Shown here one piece after another: positions 48,139 through 56,899 of a DNA stretch of 64,000 bases. Location: positions 310,001 to 374,000 of the forward strand of contig NZ_JACHHG010000003.1 in assembly GCF_014202645.1 (NCBI RefSeq), written 5' to 3'. The DNA is from Deinobacterium chartae. Lineage in GTDB: Bacteria; Deinococcota; Deinococci; Deinococcales; Deinococcaceae. The number at the start of each line of letters is the position of its first letter. Position 1 is the stretch's first letter. The position numbers were made by a program, and so were the translations under genes. Below the pieces are notes generated by a model that made no database searches, was not told the DNA's origin, and saw only the letters and a program-made list of their open reading frames with translations.

Positions 48139-48869
48139 GCGGACTTGGCCTGCAACGCGGTCCAGGCGATCAGGGCGGCGATCTCGGCCAGCTCGATGAT
48201 CGCGCCGTACACGTCGCCGTTTAAGCCCCCGCCCAGGCGGCGGGCGGCAAAGGCGGCGACCAGCAGGGCGGCCGCCAGGGCCGCGACAAAGGTGATCGCA
48301 GCTCCCGGAATCAGCAGGGCGGGCAGGGCGAGCAGCAGGGCCAGCGGCCACCAGCCCTGGCGTGAACGTGCGCCCAGCGAACCCTGGCGCGCGGCGGGGT
48401 AGAGGTTCATGGGGGCCAGCACGGCGACGCGCGCGGCCACGGCGACCGCGACCAGGATCCAGGGAGCCTCGAGGGCGGCGAGCAGGCTCCATTTGGTCAG
48501 CAGGGTCAAGACCCCGACTGCGAGTCCGAAAGCGCCGATGTGCACGTCCGCGAGGATCTCGAGGCGGCGCTGCGGGGACCGGGCGACCAGCAGGGCGTCT
48601 CCGGCGTCGACCAGGCCGTCGAAATGCAGCATGCCGGTGACGGTCAGCCACAGGGCCAGGGTGAGGGCGGCGCTGACGCCGCCGGGCAGCTCGAGCGCGT
48701 GGCCCAGCAGCAGGGTGAGTGCGGCGAGGGCCCCGATCATGTACCCGGCCAGCGGGTAGAAACCGCTGGCCCGGGCGAACTCTCCGCTGCGAACCTCACC
48801 GGGGTTGGGAAGGGGCAAGGTGGTCAGAAAGGTGAGGGCGAGGTGGGCAGCGCGGACCAGCGATTTCAC
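48135..48869 (-). CDS. cobS: Adenosylcobinamide-GDP ribazoletransferase (cobalamin synthase)
   Basis: Membrane enzyme that joins alpha-ribazole to adenosylcobinamide-GDP. 244 residues, about six membrane helices, with [15 protein letters not shown] at the start, [52 protein letters not shown] (the metal-binding DGL.D..D signature, about 81-113) and the C-terminal [22 protein letters not shown] 48869 is preceded 6 nt away by minus-strand TAGGCT, so it is leaderless. First of three coupled cobalamin genes. I looked for a cobalamin riboswitch upstream and saw none. Confidence 0.95.
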   Translation of the reverse strand: MKSLVRAAHLALTFLTTLPLPNPGEVRSGEFARASGFYPLAGYMIGALAALTLLLGHALELPGGVSAALTLALWLTVTGMLHFDGLVDAGDALLVARSPQRRLEILADVHIGAFGLAVGVLTLLTKWSLLAALEAPWILVAVAVAARVAVLAPMNLYPAARQGSLGARSRQGWWPLALLLALPALLIPGAAITFVAALAAALLVAAFAARRLGGGLNGDVYGAIIELAEIAALIAWTALQAKSA

Positions 48870-48875
48870 GGTTTC

Positions 48876-48881
48876 AGCCTA
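48876..48881 (-). promoter_or_regulatory. Leaderless promoter of cobS
   Basis: Minus-strand TAGGCT, 6 nt before the cobS GTG; no SD. Confidence 0.6.
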
Positions 48882-48968
48882 CGTCGGCGCCTGCCCGGCG
48901 GCAAGCCGGAATTGGTGTTGCAAGTACGTTTATTGTTGCAATAGAAGATGATTCTTTGTGCCAGTTAG

Positions 48969-48987
48969 TGCAGATTTGATGTCTGCA
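48969..48987. promoter_or_regulatory. Inverted repeat in the AT-rich cobS-regulator intergenic region
   Basis: TGCAGA-N7-TCTGCA (48969-48974 and 48982-48987), a perfect dyad in the 293-bp divergent region 48870-49162, which is clearly lower in G+C than its neighbours. Two TTGCAA words lie about 50 bp away (near 48920 and 48936). A transcription-factor site is possible; no ORF here is trusted. Confidence 0.4.
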
Positions 48988-49150
48988 TTCGTAAAAATGT
49001 TCACTTTAAATTGTCGGCGGCAACGCTACGCCTCGGATGTTTCTCTGAAATCAACTGGGAGGGGCACACATACGTTCATTTCTTGTTCAAGATTGGAAAA
49101 CTCGCTCAAAATAACGCTTGCGTGCGTGACGGCGTGAAAAAGCAGCCTAC

Positions 49151-49163
49151 TACCATGACTTTA
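49151..49163 (+). promoter_or_regulatory. Leaderless promoter of the SARP/STAND regulator gene
   Basis: TACCAT (49151-49156), 6 nt, ATG 49163. No SD. Confidence 0.6.
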
Positions 49164-51550
49164 TGTTGCTACATACCCTCGCAGACCTTCGCCTCGAGGG
49201 AAGCCCGTTCTGCCGAACAAAACCGCTGCTGCTGCTGACCTACCTCGCCCTCGAGGGCAGCAAGTCACGTCGTTATCTTGCCCAACTGTTCTGGCCCGAG
49301 GCTCAGAACGCCATGAACAGCCTCTCGGTGGCGCTCACCAAACTGCGCCGCGCGCTGCCCGAAGCCATTTTTGCCGATGAGGTGCGGGTGTGGGCCCACC
49401 TCGCCACCGATTTTGGCGAGGTCATCCGCCTGCTCGGTGAGGGCCGCCTCGAGCAGGCGGTCGCCCTGTACCGGGGCCCGTTTCTCGAGGGGTTTGAGGC
49501 CGGGCTGGGCGTGGAACTCGAAGAATGGCTCTACGGCAAACGGGAATGGCTGGGTGGACTGGTGCGCGAGGCCCTGCTCGACCTGGCCGAACGCGAGGTC
49601 GCTCTGGGACGGCTGGGAGCCGCCGCCGAGCGCGCCGAGCGCGCCTATCGCCTGCCCGGAGCCGCCGAGCCCGAGCCCGAACAGCTCCGCCGCCTGCACG
49701 CGCTGCTCACCGCCGGGGGCAGCCTGCTGGCCGCCGAACTGCGCCGTTACGAGCCCGCTTGCACCGCTCTGCCCGTCTGCACCCCCGAGCCGCTGCGTTT
49801 TGCGCGGGCGCTGCTGGGCCGCGAGGAGGAACGCGCGCGCCTGCTGTCCCTCGAGCCGGGCGAGTGGGCCTGGGTGCACGGTGCCGAGGGTCACGGCAAG
49901 AGCGCGCTGCTGCGGGCGCTGGGTGGGCGCTACCTGCCTGCACGTCACGGCCTGCCCTACGCGACCCTCGAGCCGCTGCTCGGCAACGAGGCGGCGCCCG
50001 AGCCGCTGCTGCTGCGCCGCCTGATGGACGCCATGCACGGACAGCTGCTGCTGTTTGACGGCTGGGGGCGCATGGACCCGGAAAGCCGGGCCCTGCTCAC
50101 CCGCGTGCGCGCCCTGCACCCCCAGGCACGCGTGGTGATCGCCTCCCGCTCGCGCCCGCCCTGGCCGGTGGAGCTGATGGTCGAGACGGGCCCGCTTGCG
50201 CCCGCCGCCCTGGCCGGGCACCCGGGCATGTGGGAGCGCAGCGGTGGGTTGCCCTCCCTGGTTGCTGCCGCACTGCGCGGCGACCCGCTGCCGCCCGCGC
50301 TGGAACTGCGGCTGGCCGCACTGGACGAGTGCGCGCAGTCGTTGTACTTCGCGCTGGTTCTGCTCGAAAGCCCGGACCTGCCCTGCGCGCGCCGGGCCCT
50401 GGGCCTGGGCGCTACCGAGCTGGCCGAAGCGCTGGACCGGCTGGTGCATGCTGGCCTGCTCGAAAGCAGCATGTTGCCCCGCGCCCGCCGGACCGCGCTC
50501 GAGCTGCTACAGGCCCGCCCCGCCCGCCATGCCGCGCTCGCACTGCGGCTGGCGCGCTGCCTCGAGGGAAGCAGGGCGTACCCGCTGTACCGTCAAGCCC
50601 GCTCGTTGTGGGAGGATACCGACTTGCCTGCCGCGCGGGCCGCTGCCACGGCCTGGATCACCGAACGCCTGCGGCTCGGCCGTCCGGGCGAGGCGGTAGC
50701 TGCCTTGGCCGAGGTGGACCTGCGCGAAGCGCTGGGGCCGCTGGCGGTGACGGCGCTGCTGGCCGCCGGTCGCTACGTCGAGGCGGGGCAGCGCTGTTCG
50801 CAGCTGCGTTGTCCCAGCCGGGCGCTGCGCGCCGAACTGAGCTGGCGTCTGGGCAACGCCGCCGATGCTCGGGCGCAGGCAACCGCAGCGCTGGCTGGCT
50901 CGCCCGACGAACGCGCCGCAGCCCTGGACGTGCTGGCAGGTATGGCGCTGGCCGCCGGGGACAGCCGACGGGCCGCCGTCTTGCGCGGTCGTGCTGCGGC
51001 GCTGTGGGCCGTCAGCGATCCTGTCCGGCACCTCGAGTCGCTGCTCGAGCTCGCACGTGCCCGGGCCCATAGCGGGGAGGACATCGGTCCCCTGCTGCGC
51101 GATTTGCACCCCCGCACCCAGGAGTTTCCGGTAACCCGGGCGCTCGCCCTGCTGGTGCAGGCCGAGACCGGCCCGCGCTGTGTGCGTCCCGAGGACGCCG
51201 AACCGGTGCTGCAGGCGGCGGCCGAGACGGCCGCACAAGCCGGTGCGGTGCAGCTCGAGGCGCACGCACTGCACCATCTGGGCGCGCTGATGGCCGCGCT
51301 GGGCCGCACCGCCCAAGCGCGCGTGCTGCTGGGGCGCGCGCTCGAACGGGCGCGGGTGTGCGGCGAAACCTACCGACTCGCGGCGCTCACGGCCGCGCTG
51401 GCCCACCTCGAGGGCGATCCGGACGCGCTGGCCGAGGCGGGCCGGATGCTCGAGGGCATCGGGTACCTGCAAGCAGCCCGGCGCTTGGCCCTGCCGCTCG
51501 CGTGGCGGATGCCGGGTCCCGAGCAGTCCGCCTGGGTCCGGACCGACTGA
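49163..51550 (+). CDS. SARP/AfsR-type STAND regulator (wHTH-BTAD-ATPase-helical repeats)
   Basis: 795 residues. N-terminal winged helix (about 1-80, LLTYLALEGSKSRRYLAQLFWPEAQNAMNSLSVALTKLRRAL is the OmpR/SARP DNA-binding core), bacterial transcriptional activation domain (about 90-200, ALYRGPFLEGFEAGLGVELEEWLYGKREW), NTPase with Walker A GAEGHGKS (240-247) and Walker B LLLFDG, then long TPR-like helical repeats (about 400-790). This is the architecture of large ATP-gated regulators such as AfsR and MalT-like proteins, which switch on ligand binding in the repeat region. Target genes are unknown; it diverges from cobS. Leaderless ATG. Confidence 0.85.
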   Translation: MLLHTLADLRLEGSPFCRTKPLLLLTYLALEGSKSRRYLAQLFWPEAQNAMNSLSVALTKLRRALPEAIFADEVRVWAHLATDFGEVIRLLGEGRLEQAVALYRGPFLEGFEAGLGVELEEWLYGKREWLGGLVREALLDLAEREVALGRLGAAAERAERAYRLPGAAEPEPEQLRRLHALLTAGGSLLAAELRRYEPACTALPVCTPEPLRFARALLGREEERARLLSLEPGEWAWVHGAEGHGKSALLRALGGRYLPARHGLPYATLEPLLGNEAAPEPLLLRRLMDAMHGQLLLFDGWGRMDPESRALLTRVRALHPQARVVIASRSRPPWPVELMVETGPLAPAALAGHPGMWERSGGLPSLVAAALRGDPLPPALELRLAALDECAQSLYFALVLLESPDLPCARRALGLGATELAEALDRLVHAGLLESSMLPRARRTALELLQARPARHAALALRLARCLEGSRAYPLYRQARSLWEDTDLPAARAAATAWITERLRLGRPGEAVAALAEVDLREALGPLAVTALLAAGRYVEAGQRCSQLRCPSRALRAELSWRLGNAADARAQATAALAGSPDERAAALDVLAGMALAAGDSRRAAVLRGRAAALWAVSDPVRHLESLLELARARAHSGEDIGPLLRDLHPRTQEFPVTRALALLVQAETGPRCVRPEDAEPVLQAAAETAAQAGAVQLEAHALHHLGALMAALGRTAQARVLLGRALERARVCGETYRLAALTAALAHLEGDPDALAEAGRMLEGIGYLQAARRLALPLAWRMPGPEQSAWVRTD

Positions 51551-51584
51551 CGCACGGGCCGCGCCGCTTCGCCTTTGCCCCCGG

Positions 51585-52751
51585 TTAGGTCAGCGGGGCC
51601 GGCGTTTCGCTGCGGCAGGCGCGCTCGATGCGCTCGAGGGCCTCTTGCAGCAGGCTGCGCGAAGTCGCAAAGTTCAGCCGCAGGAACCCGGCGCCTTCCG
51701 GCCCGTAATCCAGACCGTTGTTCAGGCCAACCCCGGCTTCCAGCATCACCTGTTGGGCGCGTTCCGCGAACGGGTAGCGTCCGAAATCCAGCCACGCCAA
51801 GTAAGTGCCCTCGGGCGGCAGGTAGCCCACCTGCGGCAGGTGCGTGTTCAAGAACGCGCCCAGCAGGTCACGGTTGCCGCGCAGGTAAGCGACGGTCTCG
51901 CGCAACCAGGATTCCCCCTCGAGGTAGGCGGCCAGTGCGCCGGCCTGCGAGAGCACGCTGGGAGCGGGACACAGGCCCATCATCGGTGCCTGCAGGCGTT
52001 CGAGCAGGGCCGGGTTGCTGGAGATGGCCACGCCCAGGCCCAGGCCGGCGATGTTGAAGGCCTTGCCCGGACCGGTCAGGGTTACGGTGCGCTCGGCGAT
52101 CTCGGGGCCCAGCGAGGCCAGCGGAATGTGCTGCCCGTCGAACACCAAGTCGGCGTGCAGTTCGTCTATCACCACCCACAGGCGGTGGCGCAGCGCGAAC
52201 TCGGCTAAGGCCTCGAGCTCGGAGCGAGTAAAGACCCGCCCGGTGGGGTTGTGCGGGTTGCACAGCATCAGCAGGCGGGTTGCCGGGGTGACTTGCTCCT
52301 CGAGGGCGGCGATGTCCACCCGGTAGCCCTGCTCGTCGCGGCCGAGCGAGGCGGTGCGCAGGGTGCGGCCGCTGCTGCGCACCGCACCCAGGAACGGCGG
52401 GTAGATGGGCGTCTGGACCAGCACCTCATCGCCGGCCGAGGCCAGGGCCAGGGCCGCAGCGAACAGGCCGGGGACGACCCCGCTGATCAGGCGAACCTGA
52501 GCGGGATCCACCGCCCAGCCGTAGCGGGCCTGCCAGTCGGCCACGGCCTGCAGCAGCGGCGGGTGACCGCCGCTCAGACCGTAGCCCAGACGGTATTCGA
52601 GACGATCGCGGAGCGCCTCGAGGATCGGCCCTGCGGTCGGGAAGTCCATGTCAGCCACCCACAGCGGCAAGACGCCCTCGGGGTAGTGGTGCCATTTCAG
52701 CGAATGGCCGTCGCGCAGCCGGGCCGGATCGAGGTTGTCAAACAGGTGCAT
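51585..52751 (-). CDS. PLP-dependent aminotransferase class I/II, PatB/MalY type (cystathionine beta-lyase)
   Basis: 388 residues. The start FDNLDPARLRDGHSLKWHHYPEGVLPLWVADMDFPT is the diagnostic PatB/MalY N-terminus. Other blocks: LSGGHPPLLQAVADW, VVPGLFAAALALASAGDEVLVQTPIYPPF, CNPHNPTGRVFTRSEL, IDELHADLVFDG and the PLP lysine in LTGPGKAFNIAGLG, then FLRLNFATSR with the carboxylate-binding Arg. PatB enzymes make homocysteine from cystathionine or release sulfide from cysteine; some double as regulators. ATG 52751 is 5 nt after minus-strand TACACT, so leaderless; an in-frame upstream ATG at 52784 is ignored. Confidence 0.9.
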   Translation of the reverse strand: MHLFDNLDPARLRDGHSLKWHHYPEGVLPLWVADMDFPTAGPILEALRDRLEYRLGYGLSGGHPPLLQAVADWQARYGWAVDPAQVRLISGVVPGLFAAALALASAGDEVLVQTPIYPPFLGAVRSSGRTLRTASLGRDEQGYRVDIAALEEQVTPATRLLMLCNPHNPTGRVFTRSELEALAEFALRHRLWVVIDELHADLVFDGQHIPLASLGPEIAERTVTLTGPGKAFNIAGLGLGVAISSNPALLERLQAPMMGLCPAPSVLSQAGALAAYLEGESWLRETVAYLRGNRDLLGAFLNTHLPQVGYLPPEGTYLAWLDFGRYPFAERAQQVMLEAGVGLNNGLDYGPEGAGFLRLNFATSRSLLQEALERIERACRSETPAPLT

Positions 52752-52830
52752 AGCGTAGTGTAACGCGCCCTGCTCGGGGAGCAAGGGTGAAAAGGCGTGC
52801 CGCTCAGCCTGAATGGGCCAGCCGAAAAGC

Positions 52831-52843
52831 TATACTCCGGGAT
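52831..52843 (+). promoter_or_regulatory. Leaderless promoter before a short ORF and hybrid kinase
   Basis: TATACT (52831-52836) ends 7 nt before an ATG at 52844 that is not in the kinase frame. Confidence 0.55.
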
Positions 52844-52891
52844 ATGCCTTGTCCTCCCGTTCCTCGTCGCTGCGATCGGGCCGGTCCGTGA
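52844..52891 (+). CDS. Possible 15-residue leader peptide coupled to the hybrid kinase
   Basis: ATG 52844, 7 nt after TATACT, opens a 15-codon frame (MPCPPVPRRCDRAGP) whose TGA (52889-52891) overlaps the kinase GTG (52888-52890) as GTGA. If the transcript is leaderless, ribosomes would first translate this peptide and then re-start on the kinase. Two Cys and four Pro stand out. No similarity known to me. Confidence 0.4.
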   Translation: MPCPPVPRRCDRAGP

Positions 52892-55776
52892 ACGTACGCG
52901 CGTTTATCCTGCGCGGCCAGATCATGACCTGGCTGTTCATGCTGCTGGTGGCGGTCGCAGTTCTCCTGGGTATCGACCGTAACGCGCAGCTGGCCCGTCA
53001 GGCGGCGCATTCCCAGGCCGAACTCACCCAGCTTGAAACGGTCCTGTCGCTGGTGCTGGACCTCGAGACCGGCATGCGCGGCTATCTGCTCAGCGGGCGG
53101 GACAGCTACCTCGCGCCGCACCGTTCCGCGCGCAGCCGCCTGCCCGGCGAACTGCGCGAACTGGCGCGGCTGATCGAGCAGGACCCGCAAGGAGGGGCGG
53201 ACGCACAGCGGCGTATCGTTCAGCGCATCGAGACGCTGCTGATCACCTGGAACGACGAGGCGGCCGCTCCCCAGATCGCGGCGCGGCGCAGGGGCCTCGA
53301 GGACGCGGTCGCGCTGGTGATGACCGAGCGCGGTAAAAGGCTGGTGGACGACATTCGTCGCGAAATCGAGCGTTACCGTAGCGCCGAGGCCGCGCTGCGT
53401 GACCGGCGCGTTCAGGCGTCCGAACAGGCCCTGCAGTTCGTGGAGGGCCTGACGATCCTGGGCCTGCTGGCCGCCGTGCTCGCCTCGGTGCTCGCCGCCA
53501 ACCGCAGCGCCCACAAGGTCGCTCAGACCTTTGAGCAGCTCGGGCAGGCCTCGAGGCGTATCGCGGGCGGGCACTTCGGGGAGCGCGTAGCACCTTCGGA
53601 AATCCGCGAGGCCGACCTGCTGGCCGGAACCTTTAACAGCATGGCCGAGCACCTGCATGCGTCGCAGCTGGCCCTCGAGGAACGCAACCTTGCGCTTTCC
53701 CGGCAGGCGGCCGACCTGGAGCAGGCTGCGCGCTTCGAGCGCAGCCTGGGCGAGTCGCTGCGGCTGTTCACCGCCTCGTACGATCGTACGGCGATCCTCA
53801 ACGGCGTGCTGAGCCTGCTCGCACGCCAGTACGGTCTGGTCGCCGGAGCGTTTTACGGTTACCACGAGTGGCGCGGTGACCTGTCCCTCGAGGCGCGCTA
53901 CGGGCTGAGCCGGGAGGTCGCGTACAGCTACCGCCTGCGCGAGGGTCAAGTTGGGCAGGCGGTGATGGAACGGCGGGTCCTGCTGCTCCCCGATACGGCC
54001 TTTGTGCCGGTGGACAGCGGTCTGGAGTGCGGTACGGCGCGCCATACGGTGGTGGTTCCGGTGTACCTGCAAGACCGCATCATGGGCTGCCTCGTGCTGG
54101 CGCTGGCCCAGGCCCCGGCCGAGAACGTCTTGACGTTCCTGCAACAGCTGGCGCAGCAACTGGGGGTGGCCCTCAACAACATCGACCAGTACACGAACCT
54201 GCAGATTCTCTCGGCGCAGCTGCAGGCGCGCAGCGCCGAAGTGGACCTCAAGAACCGCGAACTGCAGCACGCGGACCGGCTCAAGAGCGAATTTCTGGCC
54301 AACATGAGCCACGAACTGCGTACCCCGCTCAACGCGGTCATCGGCTTTTCCGAACTGCTGGCCGAACAGGTTTACGGTCCGCTCAACGAGCGCCAGCTCG
54401 GATACCTGCGCGAAATCCAGCACAGCGGCGAGCACCTGCTGAACCTGATCAACGACATCCTCGACCTGTCCAAGATCGAGGCCGGACGTATGGACCTTGC
54501 CCTCGAGGCGGTGCGCCTAACCGATGTGCTGCGCTCGGCCGAGGCCATGCTGCGCGAGCGTGCCCTGAGCGGAGGGCTCACCCTCGAGGTGCACAGCGAG
54601 GACCTGGAGTTTCGGGGCGACCCGCGCAAACTGCGCCAGGTGGTGGTCAACCTGCTCTCCAACGCGGTGAAGTTCACGCCGACAGGCGGGCGGGTCAGCC
54701 TCGAGGGGCGCCGCTCGGGTGACCGGATCGAGATCGTGGTGACCGACACGGGTATCGGCATCGCCGAGGCGGATCAGGCCGAGCTGTTTCAGCCGTTTAC
54801 GCAGGTGGACGGGTCGTTGGCGCGCCGTCACGAGGGAACCGGCCTGGGGCTGGCACTGACCCGCCGGCTGGGGGAACTGCACGGGGGAACGGTGAGCGTG
54901 CGCAGCGCTCCCAGGCAGGGCAGCACCTTCACGGTATCGCTGCCGTTCGAGGCCGCGCCCCCCGCCGGGTTGCCCGCCCAGAAAACCGCCGTGACGGGCG
55001 GGCAGCCGGTTCCTCGCGAAGGAGCACCGCTGATTCTGATCGTCGAGGATGACGACGCGGTTGCCACGCTGATCCGGCACCACCTCGAGGACGCCGGTTA
55101 CCGGGTTGCCCGTGCGCCCGACGGCGTCGAGGGCCTGCGCATGGCGAGCGAGCTGCGTCCGGACGCGATCAGCCTGGACCTGATGATGCCCGTGCTCGAC
55201 GGCTGGGCGTTCCTCGAGCGTCTGGCGCAGCAGCCCGAGCTGGCCAAGATTCCGGTGGTGGTGCTGTCGATGGCCAGCAACCTCGAGCGGGGCCTGTACC
55301 TGGGGGCGAGCGCGGTCTTGAACAAGCCGGTACGGCGCGAGCAGCTGCTCGACGCCTTTGCACGGATACTGCCCGCTTTGGGTGGCCCGGCGCACGTCCT
55401 GGTGATCGACGACGATCCGCAGGCGGTGGAGTTGGTAGCCGAAACCCTTGCTCCGTTGGGGCACCGGGTGGTGCGGACCTACGGAGGCCAGCAGGGGCTC
55501 GATCAGGCCCTGAAAGAGCCGCCGGATCTGATCGTGCTCGACTTGATGATGCCGGGTGTGAGCGGTTTTGAGGTGGTCGAGCGGCTGTACGAGGACGCGC
55601 GCACCCGGGAGGTTCCGGTGATCATCCTGACCGCCAAGGTCGTCACCGAGGAGGATCGGCGCAGGCTCAACGGCCACATCTTTGAAGTGCTGGAGAAGGG
55701 GGGCTTCAACCGCAGCACGCTGCTCAGCGAGGTCGCGCGGGCCACCCGGCGCCTGCCGCCCACCGGTACGCCCTGA
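52888..55776 (+). CDS. CHASE3-HAMP-GAF hybrid histidine kinase with two C-terminal receivers
   Basis: 962 residues from GTG 52888. Membrane helix (about 8-28), CHASE3 domain (about 35-170, including ETGMRGYLLSGRDSYLAPH), membrane helix (about 188-207), HAMP (to about 260), GAF (about 285-435), HisKA with His475 (NMSHELRTPLNAV), ATPase domain (NLLSNAVKFTP, DTGIGIA, GTGLGLAL) and two receivers (about 715-830, SLDLMMPVLDGW; about 838-950, VLDLMMPGVSGF). The in-frame reading can be extended to 52813, but those residues look random and the GTG is coupled to the short ORF at 52844. CHASE3 input is extracellular and undefined. The paired receivers suggest branching or a phosphate sink. Confidence 0.88.
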   Translation: MNVRAFILRGQIMTWLFMLLVAVAVLLGIDRNAQLARQAAHSQAELTQLETVLSLVLDLETGMRGYLLSGRDSYLAPHRSARSRLPGELRELARLIEQDPQGGADAQRRIVQRIETLLITWNDEAAAPQIAARRRGLEDAVALVMTERGKRLVDDIRREIERYRSAEAALRDRRVQASEQALQFVEGLTILGLLAAVLASVLAANRSAHKVAQTFEQLGQASRRIAGGHFGERVAPSEIREADLLAGTFNSMAEHLHASQLALEERNLALSRQAADLEQAARFERSLGESLRLFTASYDRTAILNGVLSLLARQYGLVAGAFYGYHEWRGDLSLEARYGLSREVAYSYRLREGQVGQAVMERRVLLLPDTAFVPVDSGLECGTARHTVVVPVYLQDRIMGCLVLALAQAPAENVLTFLQQLAQQLGVALNNIDQYTNLQILSAQLQARSAEVDLKNRELQHADRLKSEFLANMSHELRTPLNAVIGFSELLAEQVYGPLNERQLGYLREIQHSGEHLLNLINDILDLSKIEAGRMDLALEAVRLTDVLRSAEAMLRERALSGGLTLEVHSEDLEFRGDPRKLRQVVVNLLSNAVKFTPTGGRVSLEGRRSGDRIEIVVTDTGIGIAEADQAELFQPFTQVDGSLARRHEGTGLGLALTRRLGELHGGTVSVRSAPRQGSTFTVSLPFEAAPPAGLPAQKTAVTGGQPVPREGAPLILIVEDDDAVATLIRHHLEDAGYRVARAPDGVEGLRMASELRPDAISLDLMMPVLDGWAFLERLAQQPELAKIPVVVLSMASNLERGLYLGASAVLNKPVRREQLLDAFARILPALGGPAHVLVIDDDPQAVELVAETLAPLGHRVVRTYGGQQGLDQALKEPPDLIVLDLMMPGVSGFEVVERLYEDARTREVPVIILTAKVVTEEDRRRLNGHIFEVLEKGGFNRSTLLSEVARATRRLPPTGTP

Positions 55777-55806
55777 CATCCGAGCAGAGCCTGGAGGACA
55801 TAACGT

Positions 55807-56181
55807 ATGAACATTTTAATCGTGGATGACCACCCCACCAACTTGCTGCTGCTCAAGGACCTGCTGGCCAGCCGGGGCTACGCCGTGACCGCCGTGGACA
55901 ATGGCCAAGACGCCCTGCAAGAGGTGGCTCGCGCACGCCCGGACCTGCTGCTGCTCGACATTCAGATGCCCGGCCTGTCCGGAACCGAGGTGCTGCGGGT
56001 TCTGCGCCAGGCTCCCGAGACGCGCGACCTCAAGGTCATCGCCCTGACGGCTCTGGCCATGTCTGGCGACCGGGAGAGCATCTTGGCCAGCGGCTTTGAC
56101 GACTACATCTCCAAGCCCTTCAAGTTTGCCGAGCTGTTTGCGACCATCGCGCGGCACCTGGGTTCAGAGACCTCGGTCTGA
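55807..56181 (+). CDS. Single-domain response regulator (DivK-like)
   Basis: 124 residues, only a receiver: DDHP acid pocket (about 7-9), phospho-acceptor Asp51 (LLLLDIQMPGLSG), ALTA and the Lys in YISKPFKFAEL. Close in type to DivK and other relay receivers. An SD (GGAGG) lies upstream; the gene is 30 nt after the hybrid kinase and is probably co-transcribed, so the kinase has three receiver targets in one unit. Confidence 0.9.
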   Translation: MNILIVDDHPTNLLLLKDLLASRGYAVTAVDNGQDALQEVARARPDLLLLDIQMPGLSGTEVLRVLRQAPETRDLKVIALTALAMSGDRESILASGFDDYISKPFKFAELFATIARHLGSETSV

Positions 56182-56238
56182 GCGCGCAGCGTACATCCGG
56201 GAGGCTCGGGTGAACGCGGGCGCGGAGGTTCAGCAAGC

Positions 56239-56264
56239 GGCGGGGTGCTCTCAAGCACCCCGCC
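56239..56264. terminator. Terminator between the receiver gene and the convergent small genes
   Basis: GGCGGGGTGCT pairs perfectly with AGCACCCCGCC around CTCA. It lies between convergent genes; U-runs are poor in both directions. Confidence 0.6.
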
Positions 56265-56281
56265 CGGGAGCGCTGCAGAGA

Positions 56282-56521
56282 TCAGTGCCGGGCGCTGCGG
56301 CTGTTGCGGATGCGGGCGAGCACCTCGTCGATGGCGCTGCGCTGCGCCATGAGGCCACGGGCGTCGCCGCGCTGAAACAGTTCGTCGAGGTCCTGTTCGA
56401 TCTGGCACAGCCGTTTGAGCGCGCTGGCCTCGTGGGCGCGCGCGGCGGTGCGCTGGGCGTCGTGCAGCCGTCCGGTGCACCGCCGGTAAGCGGTTTCGAG
56501 CTTATCGAACGTGGGTGTCAC
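56282..56521 (-). CDS. Small helical protein of unknown function
   Basis: 79 residues, charged and helical (RLHDAQRTAARAHEASALKRLCQIEQDLDELFQRGDARGLMAQRSAIDEVLARIRNSR). No membrane segment, no family known to me. GTG 56521 has SD GGAGGACGGC and lies 20 nt inside the end of the upstream gene, so the two small proteins are coupled and probably act together. A longer in-frame reading to 56641 lacks an SD and covers that neighbour. Confidence 0.55.
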   Translation of the reverse strand: MTPTFDKLETAYRRCTGRLHDAQRTAARAHEASALKRLCQIEQDLDELFQRGDARGLMAQRSAIDEVLARIRNSRSARH

Positions 56522-56789
56522 GCCGTCCTCCTTCGGGCCGGACCTTGTAAACCGGCCAGGGTACCTCGTGGCCGCGAATAAAGCAGTGCATCTGCTGCTG
56601 AATGCGGCCCACCTGTTCCTCGAGGCTCTGCATCCATACACCGTTGCCTAAGGCATACGCACTCTCGACGTCCCGTTCGATCCGGTCCAGGTAGGGAAGA
56701 ACGTCCTGGTAATGCGCTTCGCGGGTCGCGCGGCGCACCCGGGCGATGAGTTGGCGAATGCGTTTTCTCAGCAACGGCAGATCGGTCAT
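56502..56789 (-). CDS. Small helical protein of unknown function
   Basis: 95 residues: LLRKRIRQLIARVRRATREAHYQDVLPYLDRIERDVESAYALGNGVWMQSLEEQVGRIQQQMHCFIRG..., a basic helical N-terminus then an amphipathic helical pair and a short C-terminal tail rich in Arg and Gly. The spacing of Leu/Ile looks like a small helical bundle. Overlaps the next gene by 20 nt. Function unknown; the pair is followed upstream by an unknown PH-like gene. Confidence 0.55.
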   Translation of the reverse strand: MTDLPLLRKRIRQLIARVRRATREAHYQDVLPYLDRIERDVESAYALGNGVWMQSLEEQVGRIQQQMHCFIRGHEVPWPVYKVRPEGGRRDTHVR

Positions 56790-56899
56790 ACGTTACCCCG
56801 CGAAAAGTCAGCTTCTGTAGCTGGATAGATGCTTTTTTATTAAGACAGATTCATCTGAAAATCCAGCACCGTCAGGTTCAGGAGGCCTTTAGGGCTGCC

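Noticed and set aside
48870-49162. Cobalamin riboswitch upstream of cobS
   Set aside because: No B12-box could be found and cobS appears to be leaderless, which leaves no room for a riboswitch.
49011-49238. 75-codon ORF overlapping the start of the SARP/STAND gene
   Set aside because: Its Cys-rich frame overlaps the leaderless start of the larger gene and has no SD or promoter of its own.
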